Origin: Lasioglossum baleicum
Taxonomy: Eukaryota > Arthropoda > Insecta > Hymenoptera > Halictidae
Assembly (NCBI RefSeq): GCF_051020765.1
Contig: NW_027469228.1
Span: 62,001 to 126,000, forward strand
Direction: 5' to 3'
Length of the DNA stretch: 64,000 nt
In this document: one piece after another, positions 13,757-30,122 of the stretch
Numbering within the stretch: the first letter of the stretch is position 1
How the letters are laid out: the number at the start of each line of letters is the position of its first letter
Translations under genes and position numbers: made by a program
Notes under the pieces: generated by a model
What the model was told of the DNA's origin: nothing
The model's input: only the letters and a program-made list of their open reading frames with translations
The model's database searches: none

Positions 13757-15289
13757 GACACATTACTCATAACGCATTACGCATTACGCATAACGCATAA
13801 CGGATAACGCATAATGCATAACGCATAACGCTTAACGCATGACGCATATCGCATAACGCATAACGCATAACGCATAACGCATAACGGATAACGCATAGCG
13901 CATAATGCATAACGCATAACGCATAACGCATAACGCATAACGCATAACGCATAACCCATAACGCATAACGCATAACCCATAACGAATAACGCATAACGCT
14001 CAATGGAAAAGTCATAACGCATAACGCTCAATGAAAAAGTCATAATGCTTAACGCATAACGCATAACGCATAACGCATAACGCATAACGCATAACGCATA
14101 ACGCATAACGCATAACGCATAACGCATAACGCATAACGCATAACGCATAACGCATAACGCATAACGCATAACGCACATCGCATAACGCATAACGCATAAC
14201 GCATAACGCATAACGCATAACGCATAACGAATAACGCATAACGCATAACGCATAACGCATAACGCATAACGCATAACGCATAACGCATAACGCGTAACGC
14301 ATAACGCGTAACGCATAACGCATAACGCATAACGCATAACGCATATCGCATAACGCATAACGCATAACGCATAACGCATAACGCATAACGCATAACGAAT
14401 AACGCATAACGCTTAACGAATAACGCATAACGCATAACGCATGACACATTACTCATAACGCATTACGCATAACGCATAACGCATAACGGATAACGCATAA
14501 TGCATAACGCATAACGCTTAACGCATGACGCATATCGCATAACGCATAACGCATAACGCATAACGGATAACGCATAACGCATAACGCATAACGCATAACG
14601 CATAACGCATAACGCATAACGCATAACGCATAACGCATAACCCATAACGCATAACCCATAACGAATAACGCATAACGCTCAATGGAAAAGTCATAACGCA
14701 TAACGCTCAATGAAAAAGTCATAATGCTTAATGCTTAACGCATAACGCATAACGCATAACCCATAACGCATAACGCATAACGCATAACGCATAACGCATA
14801 ACGCATAACGCATAACGCATAACGCATAACGCATAACGCATAACGCATAACCCATAACGCATAACGCATAACGCATAACGCATAACGCATAACGCATAAC
14901 GCATAACGCATAACGCATAACGCATAACGCATAACGCATAACGCATAACGCATAACGCATAACGCATAACGCATAACGCATAACGCATAACGCATAACGC
15001 ATAACGCATAACGCATAACGCATAACGCATAACGCATAACGCATAACGCATAACGCATAACGCATAACGCATAACGCATAACGCATAACGCATAACGCAT
15101 AACGCATAACGCATAACGCATAACGCATAACGCATAACGCATAACGCATAACGCATAACGCATAACGCATAACGCATAACGCATAACGCATAACGCATAA
15201 CGCATAACGCATAACGCATAACGCATAACGCATAACGCATAACGCATAACGCATAGCGCATAATGCATAACGCATAACGCATAACGCAT
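13757..15289 (+). repeat. Super-repeat pair, copy 1 (686 + 847 bp)
   Basis: The first unit has a twin cassette at 13995 and ends AACGAAT, AACGCTT, AACGAAT. The second has a derived cassette at 14674 in which AATGCTT is doubled and followed by three canonical monomers and AACCCAT, then a long canonical run. The pair is repeated at 15906-17662. Confidence 0.83.
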
Positions 15290-15905
15290 GACACATTACT
15301 CATAACGCATTACGCATTACGCATAACGCATAACGGATAACGCATAATGCATAACGCATAACGCATAACGCATAACGCATAACGCGTAACGCGTAACGCA
15401 TAACGCATAACGCATAACGCATAACGCATAACGCATAACGCATAACGCATAACGCATAACGCATAACGCATAACGCATAACGCATAACGCATAACGCATA
15501 ACGCATAACGCATAACGCATAACGCATAACGCATGACACATTACTCATAACGCATTACGCATTACGCATAACGCATAACGGATAACGCATAATGCATAAC
15601 GCATAACGCATATCGCATAACCCGTAAAGCACAACGCATAACACATAACGCATAACGCATAACACATAACGCATAACGCATAACGCATAACGTATAACGC
15701 TTAACGCATAACGCATAACACATAACGCATAACGCATAACGCATAACGCATAACGCATAACGCATAACGCATAACGCATAACGCGTAACGCGTAACGCAT
15801 AACGCATAACGCATAACGCATAACGCATAACGCATAACGCATAACGCATAACGCATAACGCATAACGCATAACGCATAACGCATAACGCATAACGCATAA
15901 CGCAT
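15290..15905 (+). repeat. Two short truncated units (245 + 371 bp)
   Basis: Both begin with the boundary module with an extra TACGCAT. The first is a header fused directly to an AACGCGT-pair tail. The second goes from its header straight into the ATCGCAT/AACCCGT/AAAGCAC part of a CCGT module near 15612, skipping the AATGAAA part. These are internal deletions of whole monomers. Confidence 0.8.
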
Positions 15906-17662
15906 GACACATTACTCATAACGCATTACGCATTACGCATAACGCATAACGGATAACGCATAATGCATAACGCATAACGCTTAACGCATGACGCATATCG
16001 CATAACGCATAACGCATAACGCATAACGCATAACGCATAACGGATAACGCATAGCGCATAATGCATAACGCATAACGCATAACGCATAACGCATAACGCA
16101 TAACGCATAACCCATAACGCATAACGCATAACCCATAACGAATAACGCATAACGCTCAATGGAAAAGTCATAACGCATAACGCTCAATGAAAAAGTCATA
16201 ATGCTTAACGCATAACGCATAACGCATAACGCATAACGCATAACGCATAACGCATAACGCATAACGCATAACGCATAACGCATAACGCATAACGCATAAC
16301 GCATAACGCATAACGCATAACGCACATCGCATAACGCATAACGCATAACGCATAACGCATAACGCATAACGCATAACGAATAACGCATAACGCATAACGC
16401 ATAACGCATAACGCATAACGCATAACGCATAACGCGTAACGCATAACGCGTAACGCATAACGCATAACGCATAACGCATAACGCATAACGCATATCGCAT
16501 AACGCATAACGCATAACGCATAACGCATAACGCATAACGCATAACGCATAACGAATAACGCATAACGCTTAACGAATAACGCATAACGCATAACGCATGA
16601 CACATTACTCATAACGCATTACGCATAACGCATAACGCATAACGGATAACGCATAATGCATAACGCATAACGCTTAACGCATGACGCATATCGCATAACG
16701 CATAACGCATAACGCATAACGGATAACGCATAACGCATAACGCATAACGCATAACGCATAACGCATAACGCATAACGCATAACGCATAACGCATAACCCA
16801 TAACGCATAACGCATAACCCATAACGAATAACGCATAACGCTCAATGGAAAAGTCATAACGCATAACGCTCAATGAAAAAGTCATAATGCTTAATGCTTA
16901 ACGCATAACGCATAACGCATAACCCATAACGCATAACGCATAACGCATAACGCATAACGCATAACGCATAACGCATAACGCATAACGCATAACCCATAAC
17001 GCATAACGCATAACGCATAACGCATAACGCATAACGCATAACGCATAACGCATAACGCATAACGCATAACGCATAACGCATAACGCATAACGCATAACGC
17101 ATAACGCATAACGCATAACGCATAACGCATAACGCATAACGCATAACGCATAACGCATAACGCATAACGCATAACGCATAACGCATAACGCATAACGCAT
17201 AACGCATAACGCATAACGCATAACGCATAACGCATAACGCATAACGCATAACGCATAACGCATAACGCATAACGCATAACGCATAACGCATAACGCATAA
17301 CGCATAACGCATAACGCATAACGCATAACGCATAACGCATAACGCATAACGCATAACGCATAACGCATAACGCATAACGCATAACGCATAACGCATAACG
17401 CATAACGCATAACGCATAACGCATAACGCATAACGCATAACGCATAACGCATAACGCATAACGCATAACGCATAACGCATAACGCATAACGCATAACGCA
17501 TAACGCATAACGCATAACGCATAACGCATAACGCATAACGCATAACGCATAACGCATAACGCATAACGCATAACGAATAACGCATAACGCATAACGCATA
17601 ACGCATAACGCATAACGCATAAAGCATAACGCTTAACGAATAACGCATAACGCATAACGCAT
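15906..17662 (+). repeat. Super-repeat pair, copy 2 (693 + 1,064 bp)
   Basis: Matches 13757-15289: a normal twin cassette at 16151, then a derived cassette at 16837 with doubled AATGCTT. The second unit is longer because its canonical run (about 16998-17571, 82 monomers) is expanded. It ends AACGAAT near 17572, then AAAGCAT, AACGCTT, AACGAAT. Confidence 0.83.
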
Positions 17663-19538
17663 GACACATTACTCATAACGCATTACGCATAACGCATAAC
17701 GCATAACGCATAACGGATAACGCATAATGCATAACGCATAACGCTTAACGCATGACGCATATCGCATAACGCATAACGCATAACGCATAACGGATAACGC
17801 ATAACGCATAATGCATAACGCATAACGCATAACGCAAAACGCATAACGCATAACGCATAACGCATAACGCATAACCCATAACGCATAACGCATAACCCAT
17901 AACGAATAACGCATAACGCTCAATGGAAAAGTCATAACGCATAACGCTCAATGAAAAAGTCATAATGCTTAACGCATAACGCATAACGCATAACGCATAA
18001 CGCATAACGCATAACGCATAACGCATAACGCATAACGCATAACGCATAACGCATAACGCATAACGCATAACGCATAACGCATAACGCATAACGCATAACG
18101 CATAACGCACATCGCATAACGCATAACGCATAACGCATAACGCATAACGCATAACGAATAACGCATAACGCATAACGCACAACGCATAACGCATAACGCA
18201 TAACGCATAACGCATAACGCATAACGCATAACGCATAACGCATAACGCATAACGCATAACGCATAACGCTCAATGGAAAAGTCATAACGCATAACGCTCA
18301 ATGAAAAAGTCATAATGCTTAATGCTTAACGCATAACGCATAACGCATAACCCATAACGCATAACGCATAACGCATAACGCATAACGCATAACGCATAAC
18401 GCATAATGCATAACGCATAACGCTTAACGCATGACGCATATCGCATAACGCATAACGCATAACGCATAACGGATAACGCATAACGCATAACGCATAACGC
18501 ATAACGCATAACGCATAACGCATAACGCATAACGCATAACGCATAACGCATAACCCATAACGCATAACGCATAACCCATAACGAATAACGCATAACGCTC
18601 AATGGAAAAGTCATAACGCATAACGCTCAATGAAAAAGTCATAATGCTTAATGCTTAACGCATAACGCATAACGCATAACCCATAACGCATAACGCATAA
18701 CGCATAACGCATAACGCATAACGCATAACGCATAACGCATAACGCATAACGCATAACGCATAACGCATAACGCATAACGCATAACGCATAACGCATAACG
18801 CATAACGCATAACGCATAACGCATAACCCATAACGCATAACGCATAACCCATAACGAATAACGCATAACGCTCAATGGAAAAGTCATAACGCATAACGCT
18901 CAATGAAAAAGTCATAATGCTTAACGCATAACGCATAACGCATAACGCATAACGCATAACGCATAACGCATAACGCATAACGCATAACGCATAACGCATA
19001 ACGCATAACGCATAACGCATAACGCATAACGCATAACGCATAACGCATAACGCACATCGCATAACGCATAACGCATAACGCATAACGCATAACGCATAAC
19101 GCATAACGCATAACGCATAACGCATAACGCATAACGCATAACGCTCAATGGAAAAGTCATAACGCATAACGCTCAATGAAAAAGTCATAATGCTTAACGC
19201 ATAACGCATAACGCATAACGCATAACGCATAACGCATAACGCATAACGCATAACGCATAACGCATAACGCATAACGCACATCGCATAACGCATAACGAAT
19301 AACGCATAACGCATAACGCATAACGAATAACGCATAACGCATAACGCATAACGCATAACGCATAACGCATAACGCATAACGCATAACGCGTAACGCATAA
19401 CGCATAACGCATAACGCATATCGCATAACGCATAACGCATAACGCATAACGCATAACGCATAACGCATAACGCATAACGAATAACGCATAACGCATAAAG
19501 CATAACGCTTAACGAATAACGCATAACGCATAACGCAT
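17663..19538 (+). repeat. Unit with five twin cassettes, 1,876 bp
   Basis: Cassettes at 17915, 18265, 18594, 18867 and 19140 are spaced 350, 329, 273 and 273 bp. Those at 18265 and 18594 are the derived subtype with doubled AATGCTT. Between them lie AACGCAC/ATCGCAT marks. One AACGCAA near 17831 and an AACGCAC directly before a canonical monomer near 18174 are private variants. Confidence 0.82.
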
Positions 19539-21743
19539 GACACATTACTCATAACGCATTACGCATAACGCATAACGCATAACGGATAACGCATAATGCA
19601 TAACGCATAACGCTTAACGCATGACGCATATCGCATAACGCATAACGCATAACGCATAACGCATAACGCATAACGCATAACGCATAACGCATAACGCATA
19701 ACGCATAACGCATAACGCATAACCCATAACGCATAACGCATAACCCATAACGAATAACGCATAACGCTCAATGGAAAAGTCATAACGCATAACGCTCAAT
19801 GAAAAAGTCATAATGCTTAATGCTTAACGCATAACGCATAACGCATAACCCATAGCGCATAACGCATAACGCATAACGCATAACGCATAACGCATAACGC
19901 ATAACGCATAATGCATAACGCATTACGCATAACGCATAACGCTCAATGAAAAAGTCATAACGCATAACGCATAACGCATAACGCATAACGCATAACGCAT
20001 AACGCATAACGCATAACGCATAACGCATAACGCATAACGCATAACGCATAACGCATAACGCATAACGCATAACGCATAACGCATAACGCATAACGAATAA
20101 CGCATAACGCATAACGCATAACGCATAACGCATAACGCATAACGCATAACGCATAACGCATAACGCATAACGCATAACGCATAACGCATAACGCATAACG
20201 CATAACGCATAACGCATAACGCATAACGCATAACGCATAACGCATAACGCATAACGCATAACGCATAACGCATAACGCATAACGCATAACGCATAACGCA
20301 TAACGCATAACGCATAACGCATAACGCATAACGCATAACGCATAACGCATAACGCATGACACATTACTCATAACGCATTACGCATAACGCATAACGCATA
20401 ACGCATAACGGATAACGCATAATGCATAACGCATAACGCTTAACGCATGACGCATATCGCATAACGCATAACGCATAACGCATAACGCATAACGCATAAC
20501 GGATAACGCATAACGCATAATGCATAACGCATAACGCATAACGCATAACGCATAACGCATAACGCATAACCCATAACGCATAACGCATAACCCATAACGA
20601 ATAACGCATAACGCTCAATGGAAAAGTCATAACGCATAACGCTCAATGAAAAAGTCATAATGCTTAACGCATAACGCATAACGCATAACGCATAACGCAT
20701 AACGCATAACGCATAACGCATAACGCATAACGCATAACGCATAACGCATAACGCATAACGCACATCGCATAACGCATAACGCATAACGCATAACGCATAA
20801 CGCATAACGCATAACGAATAACGCATAACGCATAACGCATAACGCATAACGCATAACGCATAACGCATAACGCATAACGCATAACGCATAACGCGTAACG
20901 CATAACGCATAACGCATAACGCATAACGCATAACGCATATCGCATAACGCATAACGCATAACGCATAACGCATAACGCATAACGCATAACGCATAACGCA
21001 TAACGAATAACGCATAACGCATAAAGCATAACGCTTAACGAATAACGCATAACGCATAACGCATGACACATTACTCATAACGCATTACGCATAACGCATA
21101 ACGCATAACGGATAACGCATAATGGATAACGCATAACGCTTAACGCATGACGCATATCGCATAACGCATAACGCATAACGCATAACGGATAACGCATAAC
21201 GCATAATGCATAACGCATAACGCATAACGCATAACGCATAACGCATAACGCATAACGCATAACGCATAACGCATAACGCATAACGCATAACGCATAACGC
21301 ATAACCCATAACGCATAACGCATAACCCATAACGAATAACGCATAACGCTCAATGGAAAAGTCATAACGCATAACGCTCAATGAAAAAGTCATAATGCTT
21401 AATGCTTAACGCATAACGCATAACGCATAACCCATAACGCATAACGCATAACGCATAACGCATAACGCATAACGCATAACGCATAACGCATAACGCATAA
21501 CGCATAACGCATAACGCATAACGCATAACGCATAACGCATAACGCATAACGCATGACGCATGACGCATAACGCATAACGCATAACGCATAACGCATAACG
21601 CATAACGCATAACGCGTAACGCATAACGGATAACCCATAACGGATAACGCATAACGCATAACGCATAACGGATAACGCATGACGCATAACGGATAACCCA
21701 TAACGCATAACGCATAAAGCATAGTCCATAACGCATAACGCAT
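19539..21743 (+). repeat. Three units (819, 707 and 679 bp)
   Basis: Twin cassettes at 19763 (derived), 20610 (normal) and 21345 (derived). The first unit carries a lone AACGCTC/AATGAAA/AAGTCAT element near 19939 without a CCGT module. The third ends in AACGGAT/AACCCAT marks and the AGTCCAT mark at 21723, and has paired GACGCAT near 21554. Confidence 0.82.
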
Positions 21744-23542
21744 GACACATTACTCATAACGCATTACGCATAACGCATAACGCATAATGCATAACGCATT
21801 ACGCATAACGCATAACGCTCAATGAAAAAGTCATAACGCATAACGCATAACGCATAACGCATAACGCATAACGCATAACGCATAACGCATAACGCATAAC
21901 GCATAACGCATAACGCATAACGCATAACGCATAACGCATAACGCATAACGCATAACGCATAACGCATAACGCATAACGCATAACGCATAACGCATAACGC
22001 ATAACGCATAACGCATAACGCATAACGCATAACGCATAACGCATAACGCATAACGCATAACGCATAACCCATAACGCATAACGCATAACCCATAACGAAT
22101 AACGCATGACGCTCAATGGAAAAGTCATAACGCATAACGCTCAATGAAAAAGTCATAATGCTTAACGCATAACGCATAACGCATAACGCATAACGCATAA
22201 CGCATAACGCATAACGCATAACGCATAACGCATAACGCATAACGCATAACGCATAACGCATAACGCATAACGCACATCGCATAACGCATAACGCATAACG
22301 CATAACGCATAACGCATTACGCATAACGAATAACGCATAACGCATAACGCATAACGCATAACGCATAACGCATAACGCATAACGCGTAACGCATAACGCG
22401 TAACGCATAACGCATAACGCATAACGCATAACGCATAACGCATAACGCATAACGCATAACGCATAACGCATAACGCATAACGCATAACGAATAACGCATA
22501 ACGCATAAAGCATAACGCTTAACGAATAACGCATAACGCATAACGCATAACGCATAACGCATAACGCATAACGCATAACGCATAACGCATAACGCATAAC
22601 GCATAACGCATAACGCATAACGCATAACGCATAACGCATAACACATAACGCATAACGCATAACGCATAACGCATAACGCATAACGCATAACGCATAACGC
22701 ATAACCCATATCGCATAACGCATAACGTTCAATGAAAAAGTCATAACGCATAACGCATATCGCATAACCCGTAAAGCACAACGCATAACACATAACGCAT
22801 AACGCATAACACATAACGCATAACGCATAACGTATAACGCTTAACGCATAACGCATAACACATAACGCATAACGCATAACGCATAACGCATAACGCATAA
22901 CGCGTAACGCGTAACGCATAACGCATAACGCATAACGCATAACGCATAACGCATAACGCATAACGCATAACGCATAACGCATAACGCATAACGCATAACG
23001 CATAACGCATAACCCATAACGAATAACGCATAACGCTCAATGGAAAAGTCATAACGCATAACGCTCAATGAAAAAGTCATAATGCTTAACGCATAACGCA
23101 TAACCCATAACGAATAACGCATAACGCTCAATGGAAAAGTCATAACGCATAACGCTCAATGAAAAAGTCATAATGCTTAACGCATAACGCATAACGCATA
23201 ACGCATAACGCATAACGCATAACGCATAACGCATAACGCATAACGCATAACGCATAACGCACATCGCATAACGCATAACGCATAACGCATAACGCATAAC
23301 GCATAACGAATAACGCATAACGCATAACGCATAACGCATAACGCATAACGCATAACGCATAACGCATAACGCATAACGCGTAACGCATAACGCATAACGC
23401 ATAACGCATATCGCATAACGCATAACGCATAACGCATAACGCATAACGCATAACGCATAACGCATAACGCATAACGCATAACGAATAACGCATAACGCAT
23501 AAAGCATAACGCTTAACGAATAACGCATAACGCATAACGCAT
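21744..23542 (+). repeat. Fused unit with three cassettes, 1,799 bp
   Basis: It begins like a type B unit (AATGCAT, second TACGCAT, AACGCTC/AATGAAA near 21816) but has no CCGT module there. Cassettes follow at 22108, 23032 and 23123, the last two only 91 bp apart, and an AACGTTC-led CCGT module lies at 22724. The cassette at 22108 starts GACGCTC. Confidence 0.82.
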
Positions 23543-25096
23543 GACACATTACTCATAACGCATTACGCATAACGCATAACGCATAACGGATAACGCATAA
23601 TGCATAACGCATAACGCTTAACGCATGACGCATATCGCATAACGCATAACGCATAACGCATAACGGATAACGCATAACGCATAATGCATAACGCATAACG
23701 CATAACGCATAACCCATAACGCATAACGCATAACCCATAACGAATAACGCATAACGCTCAATGGAAAAGTCATAACGCATAACGCTCAATGAAAAAGTCA
23801 TAATGCTTAACGCATAACGCATAACGCATAACGCATAACGCATAACGCATAACGCATAACGCATAACGCATAACGCATAACGCATAACGCATAACGCATA
23901 ACGCATAACGCATAACGAATAACGCATAACGCTCAATGGAAAAGTCATAACGCATAACGCTCAATGAAAAAGTCATAATGCTTAACGCATAACGCATAAC
24001 GCATAACGCATAACGCATAACGCATAACGCATAACGCATAACGCATAACGCATAACGCATAACGCACATCGCATAACGCATAACGCATAACGCATAACGC
24101 ATAACGCATAACGAATAACGCATAACGCATAACGCATAACGCATAACGCATAACGCATAACGCATAACGCATAACGCATAACGCGTAACGCATAACGCAT
24201 AACGCATAACGCATATCGCATAACGCATAACGCATAACGCATAACGCATAACGCATAACGCATAACGCATAACGCATAACGAATAACGCATAACGCATAA
24301 AGCATAACGCTTAACGAATAACGCATAACGCATAACGCATGACACATTACTCATAACGCATTACGCATAACGCATAACGCATAACGGATAACGCATAATG
24401 CATAACGCATAACGCTTAACGCATGACGCATATCGCATAACGCATAACGCATAACGCATAACGGATAACGCATAACGCATAATGCATAACGCATAACGCA
24501 TAACGCATAACGCATAACGCATAACGCATAACGCATAACGCATAACGCATAACGCATAACGCATAACCCATAACGCATAACGCATAACCCATAACGAATA
24601 ACGCATAACGCTCAATGGAAAAGTCATAACGCATAACGCTCAATGAAAAAGTCATAATGCTTAATGCTTAACGCATAACGCATAACGCATAACCCATAAC
24701 GCATAACGCATAACGCATAACGCATAACGCATAACGCATAACGCGTAACGCATAACGCATAACGCATAACGCATATCGCATAACGCATAACGCATAACGC
24801 ATAACGCATAACGCATAACGCATAACGCATAACGCATAACGAATAACGCATAACGCATAAAGCATAACGCTTAACGAATAACGCATAACGCATAACGCAT
24901 GACACATTACTCATAACGCATTACGCATAACGCATAACGCGTAACGCATAACGCATAACGCATAACGCATATCGCATAACGCATAACGCATAACGCATAA
25001 CGCATAACGCATAACGCATAACGCATAACGCATAACGAATAACGCATAACGCATAAAGCATAACGCTTAACGAATAACGCATAACGCATAACGCAT
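23543..25096 (+). repeat. Three units (798, 560 and 196 bp)
   Basis: Cassettes at 23753, 23928 and 24607 (derived). The units end with AACGAAT, AAAGCAT, AACGCTT, AACGAAT. The 196-bp unit (24901-25096) is only the tail of its neighbour joined to a boundary module: AACGCGT near 24938, ATCGCAT near 24971 and the AAAGCAT ending. Confidence 0.82.
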
Positions 25097-26804
25097 GACA
25101 CATTACTCATAACGCATTACGCATAACGCATAACGCATAACGGATAACGCATAATGCATAACGCATAACGCTTAACGCATGACGCATATCGCATGACGCA
25201 TAACGCATAACGCATAACGGATAACGCATAACGCATAACGCATAACGCATAACGCATAACGCATAACGCATAACGCATAACGCATAACGCATAACGCATA
25301 ACGCATAACCCATAACGCATAACGCATAACGCATAACGCATAACGCATAACGCATAACGCATAACGCATAACGCATAACGCATAACGCATAACGCATAAC
25401 GCATAACGCATAACGCATAACGCATAACGCATAACGCATAACGCATAACGCATAACGCATAACGCATAACGCATAACGCATAACGCATAACGCATAACGC
25501 ATAACGCATAACGCATAACGCATAACGCATAACGCATAACGCATAACGCATAACGCATAACGCATAACGCATAACGCATAACGCATAACGCATAACGCAT
25601 AACGCATAACGCATAACGCATAACGCATAACGCATAACGCATAACGCATAACGCATAACGCATAACGCATAACGCATAACGCATAACGCATAACGCATAA
25701 CGCATAACGCATAACGCATAACGCATAACGCATAACGCATAACGCATAACGCATAACGCATAACGCATAACGCATAACGCATAACGCATAACGCATAACG
25801 CATAACGCATAACGCATAACGCATAACGCATAACGCATAACGCATAACGCATAACGCATAACGCATAACGCATAACGCATAACGCATAACGCATAACGCA
25901 TAACGCATAACCCATAACGCATAACGCATAACCCATAACGAATAACGCATAACGCTCAATGGAAAAGTCATAACGCATAACGCTCAATGAAAAAGTCATA
26001 ATGCTTAACGCATAACGCATAACGCATAACGCATAACGCATAACGCATAACGCATAACGCATAACGCATAACGCATAACGCATAACGCATAACGCATAAC
26101 GCATAACGCATAACGCATAACGCATAACGCATAACGCATAACGCATAACGCATAACGCATAACGCATAACGCATAACGCATAACGCATAACGCATAACGC
26201 ATAACGCATTACGCATAACGCATAACGCTCAATGAAAAAGTCATAACGCATAACGCATAACGCATAACGCATAACGCATAACCCATAACGCATAACGCAT
26301 AACCCATAACGAATAACGCATAACGCTCAATGGAAAAGTCATAACGCATAACGCTCAATGAAAAAGTCATAATGCTTAACGCATAACGCATAACGCATAA
26401 CGCATAACGCATAACGCATAACGCATAACGCATAACGCATAACGCATAACGCATAACGCATAACGCATAACGCATAACGCATAACGCATAACGCATAACG
26501 CATAACGCATAACGCATAACGCATAACGCACATCGCATAACGCATAACGCATAACGCATAACGCATTACGCATAACGCATAACGAATAACGCATAACGCA
26601 TAACGCATAACGCATAACGCATAACGCATAACGCATAACGCGTAACGCATAACGCGTAACGCATAACGCATAACGCATAACGCATAACGCATAACGCATA
26701 ACGCATATCGCATAACGCATAACGCATAACGCATAACGCATAACGCATAACGCATAACGAATAACGCATAACGCTTAACGAATAACGCATAACGCATAAC
26801 GCAT
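25097..26804 (+). repeat. Unit with 85-monomer canonical run, 1,708 bp
   Basis: Header, then a canonical run from 25314 to 25908 without a variant by eye. Cassettes at 25951 and 26322, a lone AACGCTC/AATGAAA element near 26226, AACGCAC/ATCGCAT near 26527 followed by TACGCAT and AACGAAT. The right part has a counterpart near 39538-40041. Confidence 0.82.
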
Positions 26805-27903
26805 GACACATTACTCATAACGCATTACGCATAACGCATAACGCATAACGGATAACGCATAATGCATAACGCATAACGCTTAACGCATGACGCATATCGC
26901 ATAACGCATAACGCATAACGCATAACGGATAACGCATAACGCATAACGCATAACGCATAACGCATAACGCATAACGCATAACGCATAACGCATAACGCAT
27001 AACGCATAACCCATAACGCATAACGCATAACCCATAACGAATAACGCATAACGCTCAATGGAAAAGTCATAACGCATAACGCTCAATGAAAAAGTCATAA
27101 TGCTTAATGCTTAACGCATAACGCATAACGCATAACCCATAACGCATAACGCATAACGCATAACGCATAACGCATAACGCATAACGCATAACGCATAACG
27201 CATAACGCATAACGCATAACGCATAACGCATAACGCATAACGCATAACGCATAACGCATAACGCATAACGCATAACGCATAACGCATAACCCATAACGCA
27301 TAACGCATAACGCATAACGCATAACGCATAACGCATAACGCATAACGCATAACGCATAACGCATAACGCATAACGCATAACGCATAACGCATAACGCATA
27401 ACGCATAACGCATAACGCATAACGCATAACGCATAACGCATAACGCATAACGCATAACGCATAACGCATAACGCATAACGCATAACGCATAACGCATAAC
27501 GCATAACGCATAACGCATAACGCATAACGCATAACGCATAACGCATAACGCATAACGCATAACGCATAACGCATAACGCATAACGCATAACGCATAACGC
27601 ATAACGCATAACGCATAACGCATAACGCATAACGCATAACGCATAACGCATAACGCATAACGCATAACGCATAACGCATAACGCATAACGCATAACGCAT
27701 AACGCATAACGCATAACGCATAACGCATAACGCATAACGCATAACGCATAACGCATAACGCATAACGCATAACGCATAACGCATAACGCATAACGCATAA
27801 CGCATAACGCATAACGAATAACGCATAACGCATAACGCATAACGCATAACGCATAACGCATAAAGCATAACGCTTAACGAATAACGCATAACGCATAACG
27901 CAT
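26805..27903 (+). repeat. HOR unit with derived cassette, 1,099 bp
   Basis: Header, derived twin cassette at 27050 with doubled AATGCTT, AACCCAT near 27288, a canonical run 27295-27812 (74 monomers), AACGAAT, and the AAAGCAT, AACGCTT, AACGAAT ending. Same plan as 16599-17662. Confidence 0.84.
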
Positions 27904-30122
27904 GACACATTACTCATAACGCATTACGCATAACGCATAACGCATAACGCATAACGGATAACGCATAATGCATAACGCATAACGCTTAACGCATGACGCA
28001 TATCGCATAACGCATAACGAATAACGCATAACGGATAACGCATAACGCATAATGCATAACGCATAACGCATAACGCATAACGCATAACGCATAACGCATA
28101 ACGCATAACGCATAACCCATAACGCATAACGCATAACCCATAACGAATAACGCATAACGCTCAATGGAAAAGTCATAACGCATAACGCTCAATGAAAAAG
28201 TCATAATGCTTAACGCATAACGCATAACGCATAACGCATAACGCATAACGCATAACGCATAACGCATAACGCATAACGCATAACGCATAACGCATAACGC
28301 ATAACGCATAACGCATAACGCATAACGCATAACGCACATCGCATAACGCATAACGCATAACGCATAACGCATAACGCATAACGCATAACGCATAACGCAT
28401 AACGCATAACGCATAACGCATAACGCATAACGCATAACGCATAACGCATAACGCATAACGCATAACGCATAACGCATAACGCATAACGCATAACGCATAA
28501 CGCATAACGCATAACGCATAACGCATAGCGCATAACGCATAACGCATAACGCATAACGCATAACGCATAACGCATAACGCATAACGCATAACGCATAACG
28601 CATAACGCATAACGCATAACGCATAACGCATAACGCATAACGCATAACGCATAACGCATAACGCATAACGCATAACGCATAACGCATAACGCATAACGCA
28701 TAACGCATAACGCATAACGCATAACGCATAACGCATAACGCATAACGCATAACGCATAACCCATAACGCATAACGCATAACCCATAACGAATAACGCATA
28801 ACGCTCAATGGAAAAGTCATAACGCATAACGCTCAATGAAAAAGTCATAATGCTTAACGCATAACGCATAACGCATAACGCATAACGCATAACGCATAAC
28901 GCATAACGCATAACGCATAACGCATAACGCATAACGCATAACGCATAACGCATAACGCATAACGCATAACGCATAACGCATAACGCACATCGCATAACGC
29001 ATAACGCATAACGCATAACGCATAACGCATAACGAATAACGCATAACGCATAACGCATAACGCATAACGCATAACGCATAACGCATAACGCATAACGCAT
29101 AACGCATAACGCATAACGCATAACGCTCAATGGAAAAGTCATAACGCATAACGCTCAATGAAAAAGTCATAATGCTTAATGCTTAACGCATAACGCATAA
29201 CGCATAACCCATAACGCATAACGCATAACGCATAACGCATAACGCATAACGCATAACGCATAACGCATAACGCATAACGCATAACGCATAACGCATAACG
29301 CATAACGCATAACGCATAACGCATAACGCATAACGCATAACGCATAACGCATAACGCATAACGCGTAACGCATAACGCATAACGCATAACGCATAACGCA
29401 TAACGCATAACGCATAACGCATAACGCATAACGCATAACGCATAACGCGTAACGCATAACGGATAACGCATAACGCATAACGCATAACGCATAACGCATA
29501 ACGCATAACGCATAACGCATAACGCATAACGCATAACCCATAACGCATAACGCATAACCCATAACGAATAACGCATAACGCTCAATGGAAAAGTCATAAC
29601 GCATAACGCTCAATGAAAAAGTCATAATGCTTAATGCTTAACGCATAACGCATAACGCATAACCCATAACGCATAACGCATAACGCATAACGCATAACGC
29701 ATAACGCATAACGCATAACGCATAACGCATAACGCATAACGCATAACGCATAACGCATAACGCATAACGCATAACGCATAACGCATAACGCATAACGCAT
29801 AACGCATAACGCATAACGCATAACGCATAACGCATAACGCATAACGCATAACGCATAACGCATAACGCATAACCCGTAACGCATAACGGATAACGCATAA
29901 CGCATAACGCATAACGCATAACGCATAACGCATAACGCATAACGCATAACGCATAACGCATAACGCATAACGCATAACGCATAACGCATAACGCATAACG
30001 CATTACGCATGACGCATGACGCATAACGCATAACGCATAACGCATAACGCATAACGCATAACGCATAACGCATAACGCATAAAGCATAACGCTTAACGAA
30101 TAACGCATAACGCATAACGCAT
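27904..30122 (+). repeat. Unit with four twin cassettes, 2,219 bp
   Basis: Cassettes at 28156, 28800, 29122 and 29577; the last two are the derived subtype. AACGCGT/AACGGAT marks occur near 29364 and 29449, AACCCGT near 29873, and TACGCAT with paired GACGCAT near 30003. The unit has a diverged counterpart at 40861-43548 with the same order of late cassettes. Confidence 0.83.
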